A DNA stretch of 39,285 nt from an uncultured Methanobrevibacter sp. (GTDB lineage: Archaea; Methanobacteriota; Methanobacteria; Methanobacteriales; Methanobacteriaceae), in contig NZ_CAMHFP010000018.1 in the NCBI RefSeq assembly GCF_946184425.1, positions 1 through 39,285 on the forward strand, read 5' to 3'. Positions 1 to 8,353 of the stretch are shown here, piece by piece. A program made the position numbers and the translations under genes. Under the pieces are notes generated by a model. It saw nothing but the letters and a program-made list of their open reading frames with translations, was not told where the DNA came from and made no database searches. Position 1 is the first letter of the stretch. Each line of letters begins with the position of its first letter.

Positions 1-76
1 GTTAGGAAAAGTAGAAGAAATCAAACAGTTGATACAAGAAAAAGAATTTAAATTAAAAAGTAAAAAACATATATAA
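1..76 (+). CDS. C-terminal end of an unidentified protein (partial)
   Basis: An open frame enters from the left edge in frame 2 and stops with TAA at 74-76. It encodes the last 24 residues of a protein, which are rich in lysine and glutamate (beginning LGKVEEIKQL). Too little is visible to name the product. It lies 16 bp upstream of the radical SAM gene on the same strand and may be co-transcribed with it. The helical, charged tail is all that can be described. Confidence 0.5.
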   Translation, partial: LGKVEEIKQLIQEKEFKLKSKKHI

Positions 77-92
77 AAAAACAGTTGATTAT

Positions 93-1661
93 ATGCTTTA
101 TGAAAAAAATATATTCCAAAAAAACCATAAAAATGTAAATATTAATTTTGGATTAACATATCCCAACATATATAAAACCGCCATGTCTTCACTAGGTTAC
201 AATATACTCTACAATCAGATTAATGAAAGAGATGATGTGTGGTGTGAAAGAATAATCTTTCCTGATACACAAAGCATAGAATCAAAAACAAACATGAACT
301 ATTTTGACATTATAAGTTTCACATTACAATTTGAAGAAGATTACTTTAATGTTTTAAAAATGTTAAAGAATGCAGAAATACCCCTCAAAAGAAAAGACAG
401 AAATGATAATGATCCACTAATTATTGCAGGCGGACCTTGCGCTACTTCAAATCCACTACCATTATCAGATTATATCGATTTATTCATAATAGGTGAAGGA
501 GAATATACTTTAAACAAACTTTTGGACACCTACCTTAAAAATCCTAATAAAAACTTAAAAAAATTTTTAGAAATACCGGGAATTTATATTCCAGAATATA
601 ACAACCAAACAAAAATCACGTTAGTCAATGACATGAACAGCACATATCACATTACCGAACCAGTTATCAGCAAAAGTGATGATGAAAATTACCAGACAAT
701 TTTCAATAACACTATAATGTTAAATGTTTCTAGGGGATGTACGAGAGGTTGCAGATTTTGTATGGCGGGATATCTTTACAGACCCACAAGAGAAACAGAT
801 TATAAAAAACTAATTGAAATTGCAATAAAAAATAGGGAAAATACCGGACTGAACAAGGTCACATTAATTGGTGCATCAGTATCTGATTACAGTAATTTGG
901 AAAATCTTATAAATGGTCTTGAAAAAAAAGGATTTCAAATTTCAACACCCTCATTGAGAATTGAATCAATTACTGAAAAAACATTGCAAACATTAAAGCA
1001 AAGCGGACTGAAAACTATTACCCTTGCACCGGAATCTATAAGTAAACTTCGGAAAGTAATAAATAAGGATATACTAGATGAAACAATATTTACAGTAATA
1101 AAAAATGCCGTTGATTTAGGGTTCAAAATTAAATTATATTTTCTGATTGGAATACCCGGAGAAACAAAAGAAGATATTAAGGAACTTGCAGAGTTTATGA
1201 AAAAAATAGCTAATATTCATTATAACATAAAACATGTGAAATTTAGTGTGAATCCGTTAATTCCAAAGCCCCATACTCCATTGCAATGGGAAGGTTATGA
1301 TTTTAAAGATATAAAAACTAAAACCAGATATCTGAAAAAAGAAATGAAGAAATATAACATTAAATGTGAAAGTCCTAAAAAAAGTATGATTCAATATATA
1401 TTGTCCTGTGGAAATAGGGACATTGGTGACACTATTGAAAAATCATTAACAAAAACAGTTACCCTAAAAGAATGGAAGGAAATACTTCCAAAATATGAAA
1501 TTGATAGTGAATTACCCTGGGACTGCATTGATGTTAGTGTAGAAAAAAGATTTCTAAAAATAGAACACAAAAGACTAAAAAATTTGAAGCAAACCCCATG
1601 GTGTGAAACAAGTCCATGTTACAATTGTGGAGCCTGTGAAAAAATTACTAGAAAAAAATAA
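93..1661 (+). CDS. Radical SAM protein (TIGR03960/B12-binding-like family)
   Basis: This 522-residue protein has a radical SAM core with the cluster motif C216-x3-C220-x2-C223, set in the context SRGCTRGCRFCMAGY that is typical of the TIGR03960-like group. The N-terminal ~200 residues (with GGP at 113-115 and GEGE at 134-137) resemble the degenerate B12-binding domain that precedes the core in that group. The C-terminus carries four more cysteines (C504, C509, C512, C515) that could bind a second Fe-S cluster or a metal. The ATG at 93 has no clear Shine-Dalgarno sequence, but the family fold begins close to it. The substrate is unknown. It follows a truncated gene by 16 bp and precedes an aminotransferase by 44 bp. 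The radical SAM call is firm; the subfamily is from memory of the motif. Confidence 0.85.
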   Translation: MLYEKNIFQKNHKNVNINFGLTYPNIYKTAMSSLGYNILYNQINERDDVWCERIIFPDTQSIESKTNMNYFDIISFTLQFEEDYFNVLKMLKNAEIPLKRKDRNDNDPLIIAGGPCATSNPLPLSDYIDLFIIGEGEYTLNKLLDTYLKNPNKNLKKFLEIPGIYIPEYNNQTKITLVNDMNSTYHITEPVISKSDDENYQTIFNNTIMLNVSRGCTRGCRFCMAGYLYRPTRETDYKKLIEIAIKNRENTGLNKVTLIGASVSDYSNLENLINGLEKKGFQISTPSLRIESITEKTLQTLKQSGLKTITLAPESISKLRKVINKDILDETIFTVIKNAVDLGFKIKLYFLIGIPGETKEDIKELAEFMKKIANIHYNIKHVKFSVNPLIPKPHTPLQWEGYDFKDIKTKTRYLKKEMKKYNIKCESPKKSMIQYILSCGNRDIGDTIEKSLTKTVTLKEWKEILPKYEIDSELPWDCIDVSVEKRFLKIEHKRLKNLKQTPWCETSPCYNCGACEKITRKK

Positions 1662-1705
1662 AATTACTATAATAAATATATAATATAATAGCGAGGTAAA
1701 AATTT

Positions 1706-2824
1706 ATGATTAATCCAGCAAGTAGAACAAAATCAATTGAATTATCACAAATAAGAAAAATGTTTGAAATTACCAACCCAGATGCAATAAACTTAGGAAT
1801 TGGAGAACCTGATTTCAATGTGCCTGAAAATATCAAAGATGCAATGAAAAGATCAATTGATGAAAATGATACTCATTATACTCCAAATAAAGGATATATT
1901 GAATTAAGAGAAGCAATTGTAGATAAATTCAATAAAGACAATGGAATCAAAACCAACCCAGACAATATTATTGTTACTGTTGGTGCAAGTGAAGCATTAT
2001 ACATGTGCGCCCAAGCATTTATAGATGCAGAGGACGAAGTAATTCTTCCAAATCCTAGTTTCTTATCATATGAAGCATGCATAAACATGGCTGGTGGGAA
2101 AATAGTCCCAGTTGACTGTAAAATGGAAAATGAATTTAAATTAAAATCTGAAGATGTTTTAGATAAAATTACTAAAAAAACTAAAGCAATCATGTTGAAT
2201 TCCCCATCAAACCCAACTGGTGCAGTAATGGAAAAAGAAGATATCAAAGCTATTGCAGATTTATCAATGGATTATAATTTTTTAATAATTTCTGATGAAA
2301 TCTATGAAAAAATTATCTATGACAAACAGCATCACTCTCCAGCAAAGTATAGTGATAATGTAATTACATTGAATGGATTTTCAAAAACTTATGCTATGAC
2401 CGGATTGAGAATTGGTTATTTAACAGCAAATGAAAACTATACTGAAGAATTGCTTAAAATTCACCAGTACAATATAGCCTGTGCAAGTACCGTAGCACAA
2501 AGAGGAGCATATGAAGCATTAACCGGACCACAAAACGAAGTAAATAAAATGGTTAATGAGTTTAGAAAAAGACGTGATTTAATTGTATCAAGATTGAATG
2601 AAATGGGATACGAAACTGTAAATGCCGAAGGAGCATTCTATGTATTCCCAAAAATTGAAGATAAAGAGTTTGTTCAAAAAGCAGCAAAAGAAGGTGTCAT
2701 AACAGTTCCCGGTGCAGCATTTGGAACTAATGGTGAAAATCATGTCAGAATGTCCTACGCAAATTCTTACGAAAATATTGAAAAAGCAATGAACATATTG
2801 GAAGAGCGTGTAGTTAATGGATGA
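1706..2824 (+). CDS. PLP-dependent class I/II aminotransferase (aspartate type)
   Basis: The 372-residue protein has the fold-type I aminotransferase signatures in order: an N-terminal GIGEPDF segment, NSPSNPTG at 165-172 (N169 contacts PLP), SDEIY at 196-200 (D197 pairs with the pyridine nitrogen), the PLP lysine K227 in the SKTYAMTGLR motif, and a C-terminal VRMSYA with the carboxylate-binding arginine. It should transfer amino groups between 2-oxoglutarate/glutamate and aspartate or an aromatic or branched 2-oxo acid; the exact substrate cannot be read. A GAGGT Shine-Dalgarno sequence at 1693-1697 supports the ATG. Its last 8 bases overlap the start of the CDF transporter gene, implying translational coupling. 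Confidence 0.9.
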   Translation: MINPASRTKSIELSQIRKMFEITNPDAINLGIGEPDFNVPENIKDAMKRSIDENDTHYTPNKGYIELREAIVDKFNKDNGIKTNPDNIIVTVGASEALYMCAQAFIDAEDEVILPNPSFLSYEACINMAGGKIVPVDCKMENEFKLKSEDVLDKITKKTKAIMLNSPSNPTGAVMEKEDIKAIADLSMDYNFLIISDEIYEKIIYDKQHHSPAKYSDNVITLNGFSKTYAMTGLRIGYLTANENYTEELLKIHQYNIACASTVAQRGAYEALTGPQNEVNKMVNEFRKRRDLIVSRLNEMGYETVNAEGAFYVFPKIEDKEFVQKAAKEGVITVPGAAFGTNGENHVRMSYANSYENIEKAMNILEERVVNG

Positions 2825-3725
2825 TTTTAGAAGCAAAGCAGGGACCAAAGCAGCTATCGTGGCAATAACTGCAAACTGCTTTTTAACTATTTTTAATGTG
2901 ACAATTGGGATTACGTCTGGAAGTTATGCATTGGTTTCAGAAGGAGCTCATACTTTATCAGACATAGTAACATCAGTAATTGCTTATATCGGATTCAGAA
3001 TTGGCCAAAAACCTGCCGACGCAGAGCATCCTATCGGACATGGACGTGCAGAAGCCATTGGAGGATTACTCATAGTATTATTTTTAGCATTTGTTGCTTA
3101 TGAAATTATGGGCGGAGCCATTGAGAGACTATTGAATCCTTCTTTAATTACTGTACCTGAAACTCTTGCTGCTATAATGGCCGTTTTTGGAATCATAGTT
3201 AATTTATCTGTCAGTGAATATATCATTAATATAGGGAAAAGTATTAGAAGCCCCGCAATTATTGCGGATGGAAAACATCAAAAAACTGACATATTTTCAT
3301 CCGTTGCAGTATTATTAAGTGTTATTGTATCTAATATGGGTTATCCAATCTTAGATCCAATTATTGGATTAATAATTGGAATTTTAATTTTAAAAACAGC
3401 ATATGAAGTCGGTAAAGAAAATATTGATAATATTATGGGAAAAGTACCATCTAAAGAATTTATAAATAAAATAAAACAAGTTGCTGATAGTACACCCCAT
3501 GCACAAGAAGCACATAATATTAAAGTTGATTATTTAGGTTCTTATGCAGTAGTAAGTTTACACATAAAAGTAGATGGAAACATAAGCGTTAATGAATCAC
3601 ATAAAATTGTACATGCTGTAGAAAATAATCTCTTAAAAGAAATCCCAGAAATAAAATATACAATGGTACATGCTTGTCCAATTGGATTAGAATACAATCA
3701 TGACCAAGAATTAAATGAAAAATAA
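2817..3725 (+). CDS. Cation diffusion facilitator (CDF) family metal efflux transporter
   Basis: This 302-residue integral membrane protein has six predicted hydrophobic segments followed by a cytosolic C-terminal domain of about 90 residues with several histidines. The transport-site motifs are H45-x3-D49 in helix 2 and H154-x3-D158 in helix 5. This His-Asp/His-Asp arrangement is the one usually tied to zinc (or cadmium) selectivity, whereas FieF/MamM types carry two aspartates in helix 2. It would export a divalent metal in exchange for protons. The start overlaps the aminotransferase stop by 8 bp. It converges on tRNA-Ser, whose 3' end begins 7 bp after the stop codon. Confidence 0.88.
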   Translation: MDDFRSKAGTKAAIVAITANCFLTIFNVTIGITSGSYALVSEGAHTLSDIVTSVIAYIGFRIGQKPADAEHPIGHGRAEAIGGLLIVLFLAFVAYEIMGGAIERLLNPSLITVPETLAAIMAVFGIIVNLSVSEYIINIGKSIRSPAIIADGKHQKTDIFSSVAVLLSVIVSNMGYPILDPIIGLIIGILILKTAYEVGKENIDNIMGKVPSKEFINKIKQVADSTPHAQEAHNIKVDYLGSYAVVSLHIKVDGNISVNESHKIVHAVENNLLKEIPEIKYTMVHACPIGLEYNHDQELNEK

Positions 3726-3731
3726 TAAAAA

Positions 3732-3815
3732 CGCCGGGACCGGGATTTGAACCCGGGTGATCATATGATCATCGGATTAGCAGTCCGACGCCGTACCAGG
3801 CTGGGCCATCCCGAC
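3732..3815 (-). tRNA. tRNA-Ser(GCT)
   Basis: Read on the minus strand, the acceptor arm GTCGGGA pairs with TCCCGGC (one G-T pair). The anticodon stem TCGGA/TCCGA encloses the loop CTGCTAA with anticodon GCT at 3779-3781. There is a long variable arm built on the palindrome TGATCATATGATCA, as expected for a class II serine tRNA, and a T arm with GGTTCAAATCC. G73 is the discriminator base. The CCA end is not encoded and there is no intron. It lies about 110 bp downstream of SRP RNA on the same strand. Confidence 0.95.
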
Positions 3816-3855
3816 AACATAAAAAAACAAGTATAATAAATTATATGTTAAAACT

Positions 3856-3865
3856 TATTTATAAA
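3856..3865 (-). promoter_or_regulatory. TATA box of tRNA-Ser
   Basis: Minus-strand TTTATAAATA lies about 41-50 bases upstream of the mature tRNA 5' end. That would start transcription roughly 15-20 bases before the tRNA, a normal leader for RNase P processing. The tRNA therefore probably has its own promoter, although read-through from SRP RNA is possible. Confidence 0.5.
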
Positions 3866-3927
3866 CTTAATTATTTTTATTAATGGCACGTTCAGAAGTG
3901 GACTAATCTCAAAAAAATAAGTGATCT

Positions 3928-4191
3928 AAAAAACCCAACTCCACCCCGGGATTCTACAAGCATCGCATGTTAATAGTAGAGCTGCTCCCTTCCGGGCCTG
4001 ACCCATTCCCATATTAAAGATGACTAATTTTTACCCTCCAGTAAAAATCTCATCACCACCAATCCTGCAGGACGAGGTTTCTATGTTGTTTTTTCTAGGC
4101 TTAAATTCTCTTAAAAAGCCGCCTCCTGAACTTCGACCGCACCAAAGGGGGTATGTGCTTACAGAGGACCCCTAACCCTCCAGTCTAGCCA
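3928..4191 (-). ncRNA. ffs: Signal recognition particle RNA (archaeal 7S RNA)
   Basis: The minus strand carries the SRP54-binding helix 8 with the near-invariant segment GTCAGGCCCGGAAGGGAGC (GGAA tetraloop). Before it lies helix 6, a TTTTTAC/GTAAAAA stem topped by a GGAG tetraloop, the SRP19 site. The 5' part shows the Alu domain: GGCTAG followed by a G-rich helix and the CTGTAA turn, then GTCGAAG. The 5' end is placed near 4190 from the TATA box and the archaeal GGCTAG start. The 3' end is placed at the T run around 3928-3933. Helix 1 could not be closed convincingly, so the ends are approximate. The RNA scaffolds SRP54/SRP19 for co-translational targeting to the membrane. Confidence 0.93.
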
Positions 4192-4212
4192 GTATAATAT
4201 ATGAATTTAATA

Positions 4213-4222
4213 TTATATAAAT
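4213..4222 (-). promoter_or_regulatory. TATA box of SRP RNA
   Basis: Minus-strand ATTTATATAA is a near-perfect archaeal TATA box. It is centred about 26 bases upstream of the predicted RNA 5' end near 4190-4192, which matches normal archaeal spacing and supports that 5' end. Confidence 0.65.
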
Positions 4223-4359
4223 GTTATCCAAAATTTATCATAAATATCAGAGAAAATATTAAAAGAAAAAAATAAAAAAAATTTCTAGAAATAACAATTA
4301 TTACAGTAACTAACTAAAAAAACGTAAAAAATAATTAAAATAAATAAAAAAGATATAAA

Positions 4360-4749
4360 TTAAAATATTTCCTGAATAATGTCCCCATCAGAAATAATAC
4401 CCACTAATTTACCATTTTCAACTACTGGAAGTTGATTTAAAATACCTGAAGAAGAAACACCTTCTTTCATTATGTTAATTGCAGTTTCAAGAGTGTCTTC
4501 AGGAGATATGGTAACGACTGATTTTATCATTATTTCCTCAACACTTGTTCCCAATTCATATTTATCTAGGATTAAATTGTGTCCAACATCTGTTGCAGTT
4601 ATAATCCCTATTAGTTTATCCTCTTCAACAACTGGAAGAGAACTAACTTTATGTTTCATCAATTTTTCAAAAGCATAAACAACATCAATATCTGAAGTAG
4701 TAGTAATTACATCAGTTGTCATTATCGCTTTCACTTTCTTGTTTAACAT
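4360..4749 (-). CDS. Two-CBS-domain protein
   Basis: The 129-residue protein consists almost entirely of two CBS motifs (about residues 5-60 and 70-129). Each has the typical pattern of MTTDVITTTSD or IMIKSVVTISPED, then LPVVE, then LIGIIT/LVGIIS and an acidic D-G/D-V turn. Such stand-alone pairs bind adenine nucleotides or SAM and act as energy or ligand sensors, but the partner is unknown. A GGAGG sequence 8 bases before the ATG at 4749 fixes the start. The gene starts inside the 3' end of the 2-phosphoglycerate kinase gene (38-bp overlap), so the two are co-transcribed and probably translationally coupled, suggesting but not proving a role near that enzyme. Confidence 0.85.
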   Translation of the reverse strand: MLNKKVKAIMTTDVITTTSDIDVVYAFEKLMKHKVSSLPVVEEDKLIGIITATDVGHNLILDKYELGTSVEEIMIKSVVTISPEDTLETAINIMKEGVSSSGILNQLPVVENGKLVGIISDGDIIQEIF

Positions 4750-5641
4750 CTTCTATTCCTCCGAATTTTTCAAGAATATCATTTACCATGACATCTATAG
4801 TTTCATTAATATCCACATTGTTAATAACATGCGCATCATGAATTTTAGCCTGTTCAACTAAAAACTGTTGGGTTTTTCGAATAGTAGTGAAATTTTCCAT
4901 ATACCGTTCAAGAGATCTTTTTACCCACGGCTGTCTGCATCTGGAATAAAACCTTTGTTTATGTGCTTCTTCATCATCAACAGTCAAAGTAAAAATAATT
5001 ATATTATTATTATCTATCAAATCTTGTCTGATAAAACCAGGAACAATATGAACACCTTCAATGATAGTACTGATACCTTCTTTAACAGACCTTTCAATAA
5101 TAGCTTCAATACCTACATTAACAACATCCACATGACTAATGAAACCTTCAATAACTGAATCAATGCGAATAGAAGGAGTCCTTATACTCTGATACGCATC
5201 AAAACTAGATTTATGAATTACAGGACTTAACTCTTTAGATACAATTTTACGCATTACCTCACGAATCATATCTGTGCTGATAAGATTTTTTAATCTTAAT
5301 CTATTAGCCAATTCAAAAGCCATTGAAGATGTTCCAACACCAGATGCCCCACCAATTAAAATAATCAACGGTTTTTTAGAAGTTCTTAAAGATCTCCAAT
5401 TTTTATATTTTTTAGCAATCTTAGGGTCTATTCTATCAAGATGTCCTAAAACAACATTTGCCAAATCCAAACTAGAAATTTCAGTAATATTCTTTTCAAT
5501 CAACTCTGATTCAATATCACTAGCAATATCATGCGCTCTTTCAGTTCCAATATCTGCAACATTAAGAGAACGAGACATTATACCTTTAGAAAAAGGTTCT
5601 TTATATTGTTTACCATCTACATTGCCAATAACCCAAATCAT
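4712..5641 (-). CDS. pgk2: 2-phosphoglycerate kinase
   Basis: The 309-residue protein matches the archaeal COG2074 type: an N-terminal ATP-cone-like regulatory region (about 1-85) and a P-loop kinase domain starting with ILIGGASGVGTSS near 95-106, followed by STDMIREVMRK. The P-loop has Thr where the Walker A lysine usually sits, which I believe is normal for this family. It phosphorylates 2-phosphoglycerate to 2,3-bisphosphoglycerate, the precursor of cyclic 2,3-diphosphoglycerate, the compatible solute and energy store of Methanobacteriales. The start has a GTGAT sequence just upstream of the ATG. Its tail overlaps the CBS gene. The family call is strong; the alternative is a related uncharacterised COG2074 kinase. 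Confidence 0.85.
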   Translation of the reverse strand: MIWVIGNVDGKQYKEPFSKGIMSRSLNVADIGTERAHDIASDIESELIEKNITEISSLDLANVVLGHLDRIDPKIAKKYKNWRSLRTSKKPLIILIGGASGVGTSSMAFELANRLRLKNLISTDMIREVMRKIVSKELSPVIHKSSFDAYQSIRTPSIRIDSVIEGFISHVDVVNVGIEAIIERSVKEGISTIIEGVHIVPGFIRQDLIDNNNIIIFTLTVDDEEAHKQRFYSRCRQPWVKRSLERYMENFTTIRKTQQFLVEQAKIHDAHVINNVDINETIDVMVNDILEKFGGIEDVKQESESDNDN

Positions 5642-5752
5642 AAAATCACTTACTAATATAATCTGATTTTATATTTTTAGTTATTGTTAAATAAAATTTG
5701 TTATTTGATTTTTACAAATAAAAAAAATAGAAAAAAAAGATGAATTAAAATC

Positions 5753-6445
5753 CTATTCATCTAATGAAATAAGACTTAAATCATAATTGGAACCATCTTT
5801 AATATCTATTAAAACAGCACCATTATCTTTAAGCATACCAGGATTTGCTACATCGGTTGTTTTTCCGATTTTACTAATTGACCTTGCTTCATGAATGTGA
5901 CCACAAAGATTTATTTCAGGTTCAAATTCATATATTGATTTTTGAATTCCTGAACTTCCAACGTGTTCACCATTTTCAACTCTATCTGCTGCAGTATTAA
6001 AAGGTGGGGCATGAGTAACTAATATTCTTACTTTAGGAACATCAGAATTGTAAACATAATCATAATTTGCTAATAAATCATAAACAGCAGCATATATTTT
6101 ATCATCATCCATTTCACCAGGAGTATTGAATGGAGTAGGATTAGATCCGCCAAATCCAAATAATATCGCATCCCCATAAGCAATAATATTATTATGAAGA
6201 CAGAATGACACATCATTAATTGCATTACATATTCCTGTTGGGTCACAATTACCAGGAATAGCAATTACATCCACACCGCAGTCTGCTACTTTATTAATGA
6301 ATGTTGAAACAAAATCTAAAGGTCCGAAATCAGTTATATCTCCTAAAATTAAAACTAAATCAATATCATCATTATTATTTAAATAATTATATAAATTTTC
6401 GTTTTCTTCACCATGAACATCACTAATTGCTAAAATTTTAGTCAT
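5753..6445 (-). CDS. Calcineurin-like metallophosphoesterase
   Basis: This 230-residue protein has all the metallophosphoesterase motifs in order: D-x-H (SDVHG, residues 8-12), GDITDFG, GNCD, THAPP and GHIHE. These supply the two-metal site. It resembles the small archaeal Icc-related group (COG2129). Substrate is unknown; a phosphomonoester or phosphodiester is expected. A GAGGTGAT sequence directly upstream supports the ATG, and it overlaps the end of the preceding gene, so this is the third gene of a unit 7254-5753. Confidence 0.85.
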   Translation of the reverse strand: MTKILAISDVHGEENENLYNYLNNNDDIDLVLILGDITDFGPLDFVSTFINKVADCGVDVIAIPGNCDPTGICNAINDVSFCLHNNIIAYGDAILFGFGGSNPTPFNTPGEMDDDKIYAAVYDLLANYDYVYNSDVPKVRILVTHAPPFNTAADRVENGEHVGSSGIQKSIYEFEPEINLCGHIHEARSISKIGKTTDVANPGMLKDNGAVLIDIKDGSNYDLSLISLDE

Positions 6446-6454
6446 ATAATCACC

Positions 6455-6982
6455 TCATTGTTCTAAAAAGAAAGATCCCATCTCTTTCAATCCAATTTGA
6501 AGATCAGGTTTATCCCCATGTAATTCGACAGTAACATCATCTTCAAATTCTATAATAAGACCATTCCACTCTGCAATTTCCTGAACTCTTTCTTCTGCTA
6601 ATGGAACTTTTAAATTTATTCTACCAGTAGTTAACCCCGGAGGAGTATTTACAATGAATTTTGACCTAGATTTTGCAAATTCAAATACTTTTTCGCCTCT
6701 CATGACTCGTTTCAATAAATCAAGCCATTCATCAACATATTCTTCTCCTTCTTGTTCTGCAAGAGTTAAAAGAGTTCCTTGAATATTATTTAATGACATT
6801 TCAGCTTTTGCCAAACCATTGATTAATTCAGGATGAGAAGGGTCTCTTTTATAGGAACTAATAGTAGATCTAATTATCCCCATCTCAGGGTTAATACCCT
6901 TAGGAATCTCATATCCCTTTTTATTTAAATCAGTTATGAGATGATGAAGAACTAACCAATTTTGTTCAGACGGTAAGCTCAT
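6455..6982 (-). CDS. Conserved archaeal protein, possibly DUF2096
   Basis: The 175-residue soluble protein has no catalytic motif I can name. The N-terminal half is helical (EQNWLVLHHLITDLNKKGY). The C-terminal half looks like beta strands ending in VTVELHGDKP. From memory it resembles the methanogen family DUF2096, but this needs a profile search. It overlaps the upstream small gene by 4 bp (ATGA) and ends 9 bp before the metallophosphoesterase gene, so the three genes form one operon. No function is proposed. Confidence 0.7.
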   Translation of the reverse strand: MSLPSEQNWLVLHHLITDLNKKGYEIPKGINPEMGIIRSTISSYKRDPSHPELINGLAKAEMSLNNIQGTLLTLAEQEGEEYVDEWLDLLKRVMRGEKVFEFAKSRSKFIVNTPPGLTTGRINLKVPLAEERVQEIAEWNGLIIEFEDDVTVELHGDKPDLQIGLKEMGSFFLEQ

Positions 6983-7254
6983 AAATGTCCACCTATAATT
7001 TTTAAAGTAGTATGGTTAATTTTAGCATCAGCATCTTTTAATTCATTTTCAATTTGACTGATATTTTGATAAGAATCTAAGAATAATACATGATGGGTTG
7101 AAGTACCTGCAATATTTAAAATTGCAATTTCATCGTCAGATTTTAATTCTCTTTTTTCAATAGTTGCTTTGAATTGAACATAAGGTTCATATTCTTCAGG
7201 AAGGTCTTTATATTTAAATATACCATCTAAAGTTGCTAAAAACATAATTTTCAC
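6979..7254 (-). CDS. Small conserved protein, possibly DUF749-like
   Basis: A 91-residue protein of alternating short strands and helices, with no cysteines and no membrane segment. It may belong to the small archaeal DUF749 family, which I cannot confirm by eye. It is the first gene of the 7254-5753 operon, and its stop overlaps the next start as ATGA. A GGTGAA sequence lies just upstream of the ATG. Confidence is high that it is a gene and low for the family. Confidence 0.7.
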   Translation of the reverse strand: MKIMFLATLDGIFKYKDLPEEYEPYVQFKATIEKRELKSDDEIAILNIAGTSTHHVLFLDSYQNISQIENELKDADAKINHTTLKIIGGHL

Positions 7255-7346
7255 CTATACATATTGTAGTTTATTTTATCTTATTAATCATATATAAAAG
7301 TACTTACGAATTATTCGTATAGTTTCAAACAAAAAAAATAATTCAT

Positions 7347-7373
7347 AAAAAAAAGGTTATCCTAGGATAACCT
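7347..7373 (-). terminator. Intrinsic-type terminator after hdrB
   Basis: A perfect 20-bp palindrome, AGGTTATCCT/AGGATAACCT at 7354-7373, is followed on the minus strand by a run of T (A run 7347-7353 on the plus strand). It sits about 60 bp beyond the hdrB stop codon and would end the hdrC-hdrB transcript. Confidence 0.6.
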
Positions 7374-7435
7374 ATCCGAATTGTGTTTTCAAGGCCTAAA
7401 ATAAAAAAAATAAAAAGGAAAAAAATCCTTTAAAT

Positions 7436-8332
7436 TTATTTAGCGTTTTCACCTAATGCTTTTGCAAGTGCAGGAGTTGCATCGATTCTTTGAGCATCAA
7501 AGGTTAACTCTTCTGGAGATAATCCCATAGCTAAACCGTATAATTGAGCTAAGTGGAATACAGGAAGAGCAAAGTCAGTTCCGTATTTTTCGTTTACTTC
7601 AACTTGACCTTGGTCAAATTGTAAGTGGCAGAACGGACATACGTTAACGATAGCATCTACACCAGCTTCGGTCATGTGGTCGAGTTTTTCTTTGGTGAAA
7701 CTAGTAGTTACATCTAAATCTCTAGATCTTAAACCTCCACCAGCACCACAGCACATCATTTTATCTTTGTAGTCAACTGATTTAGCACCAGTAATTTCTA
7801 CAAGTTCATCTAAAATAGATGGATTTTCAGCTTGATCTTCAATACCAATAGTTTCAGTAGGTTTTAAGAAGTGGCAACCGTAGTGAACAGCAACATTTAA
7901 GTCTAAAGGTTTTTCAATTAAAGAAGCTAATTTTTCGTAACCAACATCATCTCTTAAAATTTGAGCAAAGTGTTTAACATTAATAGTTCCTTTATATTCT
8001 CTGCCAATTTCAGCTAAGTTTTTGTTAATTTCAGCTTTTTTATCTTCATCTTCTTTTAACATGTGGTTACATTCAAATAATGAACCGAAACATCCGTTAC
8101 ATTCAGTCATGATGTCTGCACCCATGTCTTCAGCAATAGTTAAGTTACGTGCTGCAATAGTAGCCCAGGTTTCCTCATCGAAAGAACCGAATACACCTGG
8201 AGCAGGACAACAAGATGCTCCTTCCATATCTTTTAATTCAATATCTAAAGCTTCAAATAATTTTCTGGTAGCTTTTTCAACACCAGGATAACGGTTGTTC
8301 ATGATACAACCTAAGAAGTATGCAATTTCCAT
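7436..8332 (-). CDS. hdrB: CoB-CoM heterodisulfide reductase subunit B
   Basis: The 298-residue protein has two CCG domains: C9 with C41-C42 and C78-x2-C81, then C153 with C194-C195 and C232-x2-C235. These ligate the two non-cubane [4Fe-4S] clusters that reduce the CoM-S-S-CoB heterodisulfide in the last step of methanogenesis. It works with HdrC (electron relay) and HdrA (flavin bifurcation, encoded elsewhere) in the soluble Hdr-Mvh complex. The length is normal for the family. A GGAGAG sequence supports the ATG. It follows hdrC by 21 bp in the same operon. Confidence 0.97.
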   Translation of the reverse strand: MEIAYFLGCIMNNRYPGVEKATRKLFEALDIELKDMEGASCCPAPGVFGSFDEETWATIAARNLTIAEDMGADIMTECNGCFGSLFECNHMLKEDEDKKAEINKNLAEIGREYKGTINVKHFAQILRDDVGYEKLASLIEKPLDLNVAVHYGCHFLKPTETIGIEDQAENPSILDELVEITGAKSVDYKDKMMCCGAGGGLRSRDLDVTTSFTKEKLDHMTEAGVDAIVNVCPFCHLQFDQGQVEVNEKYGTDFALPVFHLAQLYGLAMGLSPEELTFDAQRIDATPALAKALGENAK

Positions 8333-8353
8333 ATTATAACTCTCCTAATTAAT

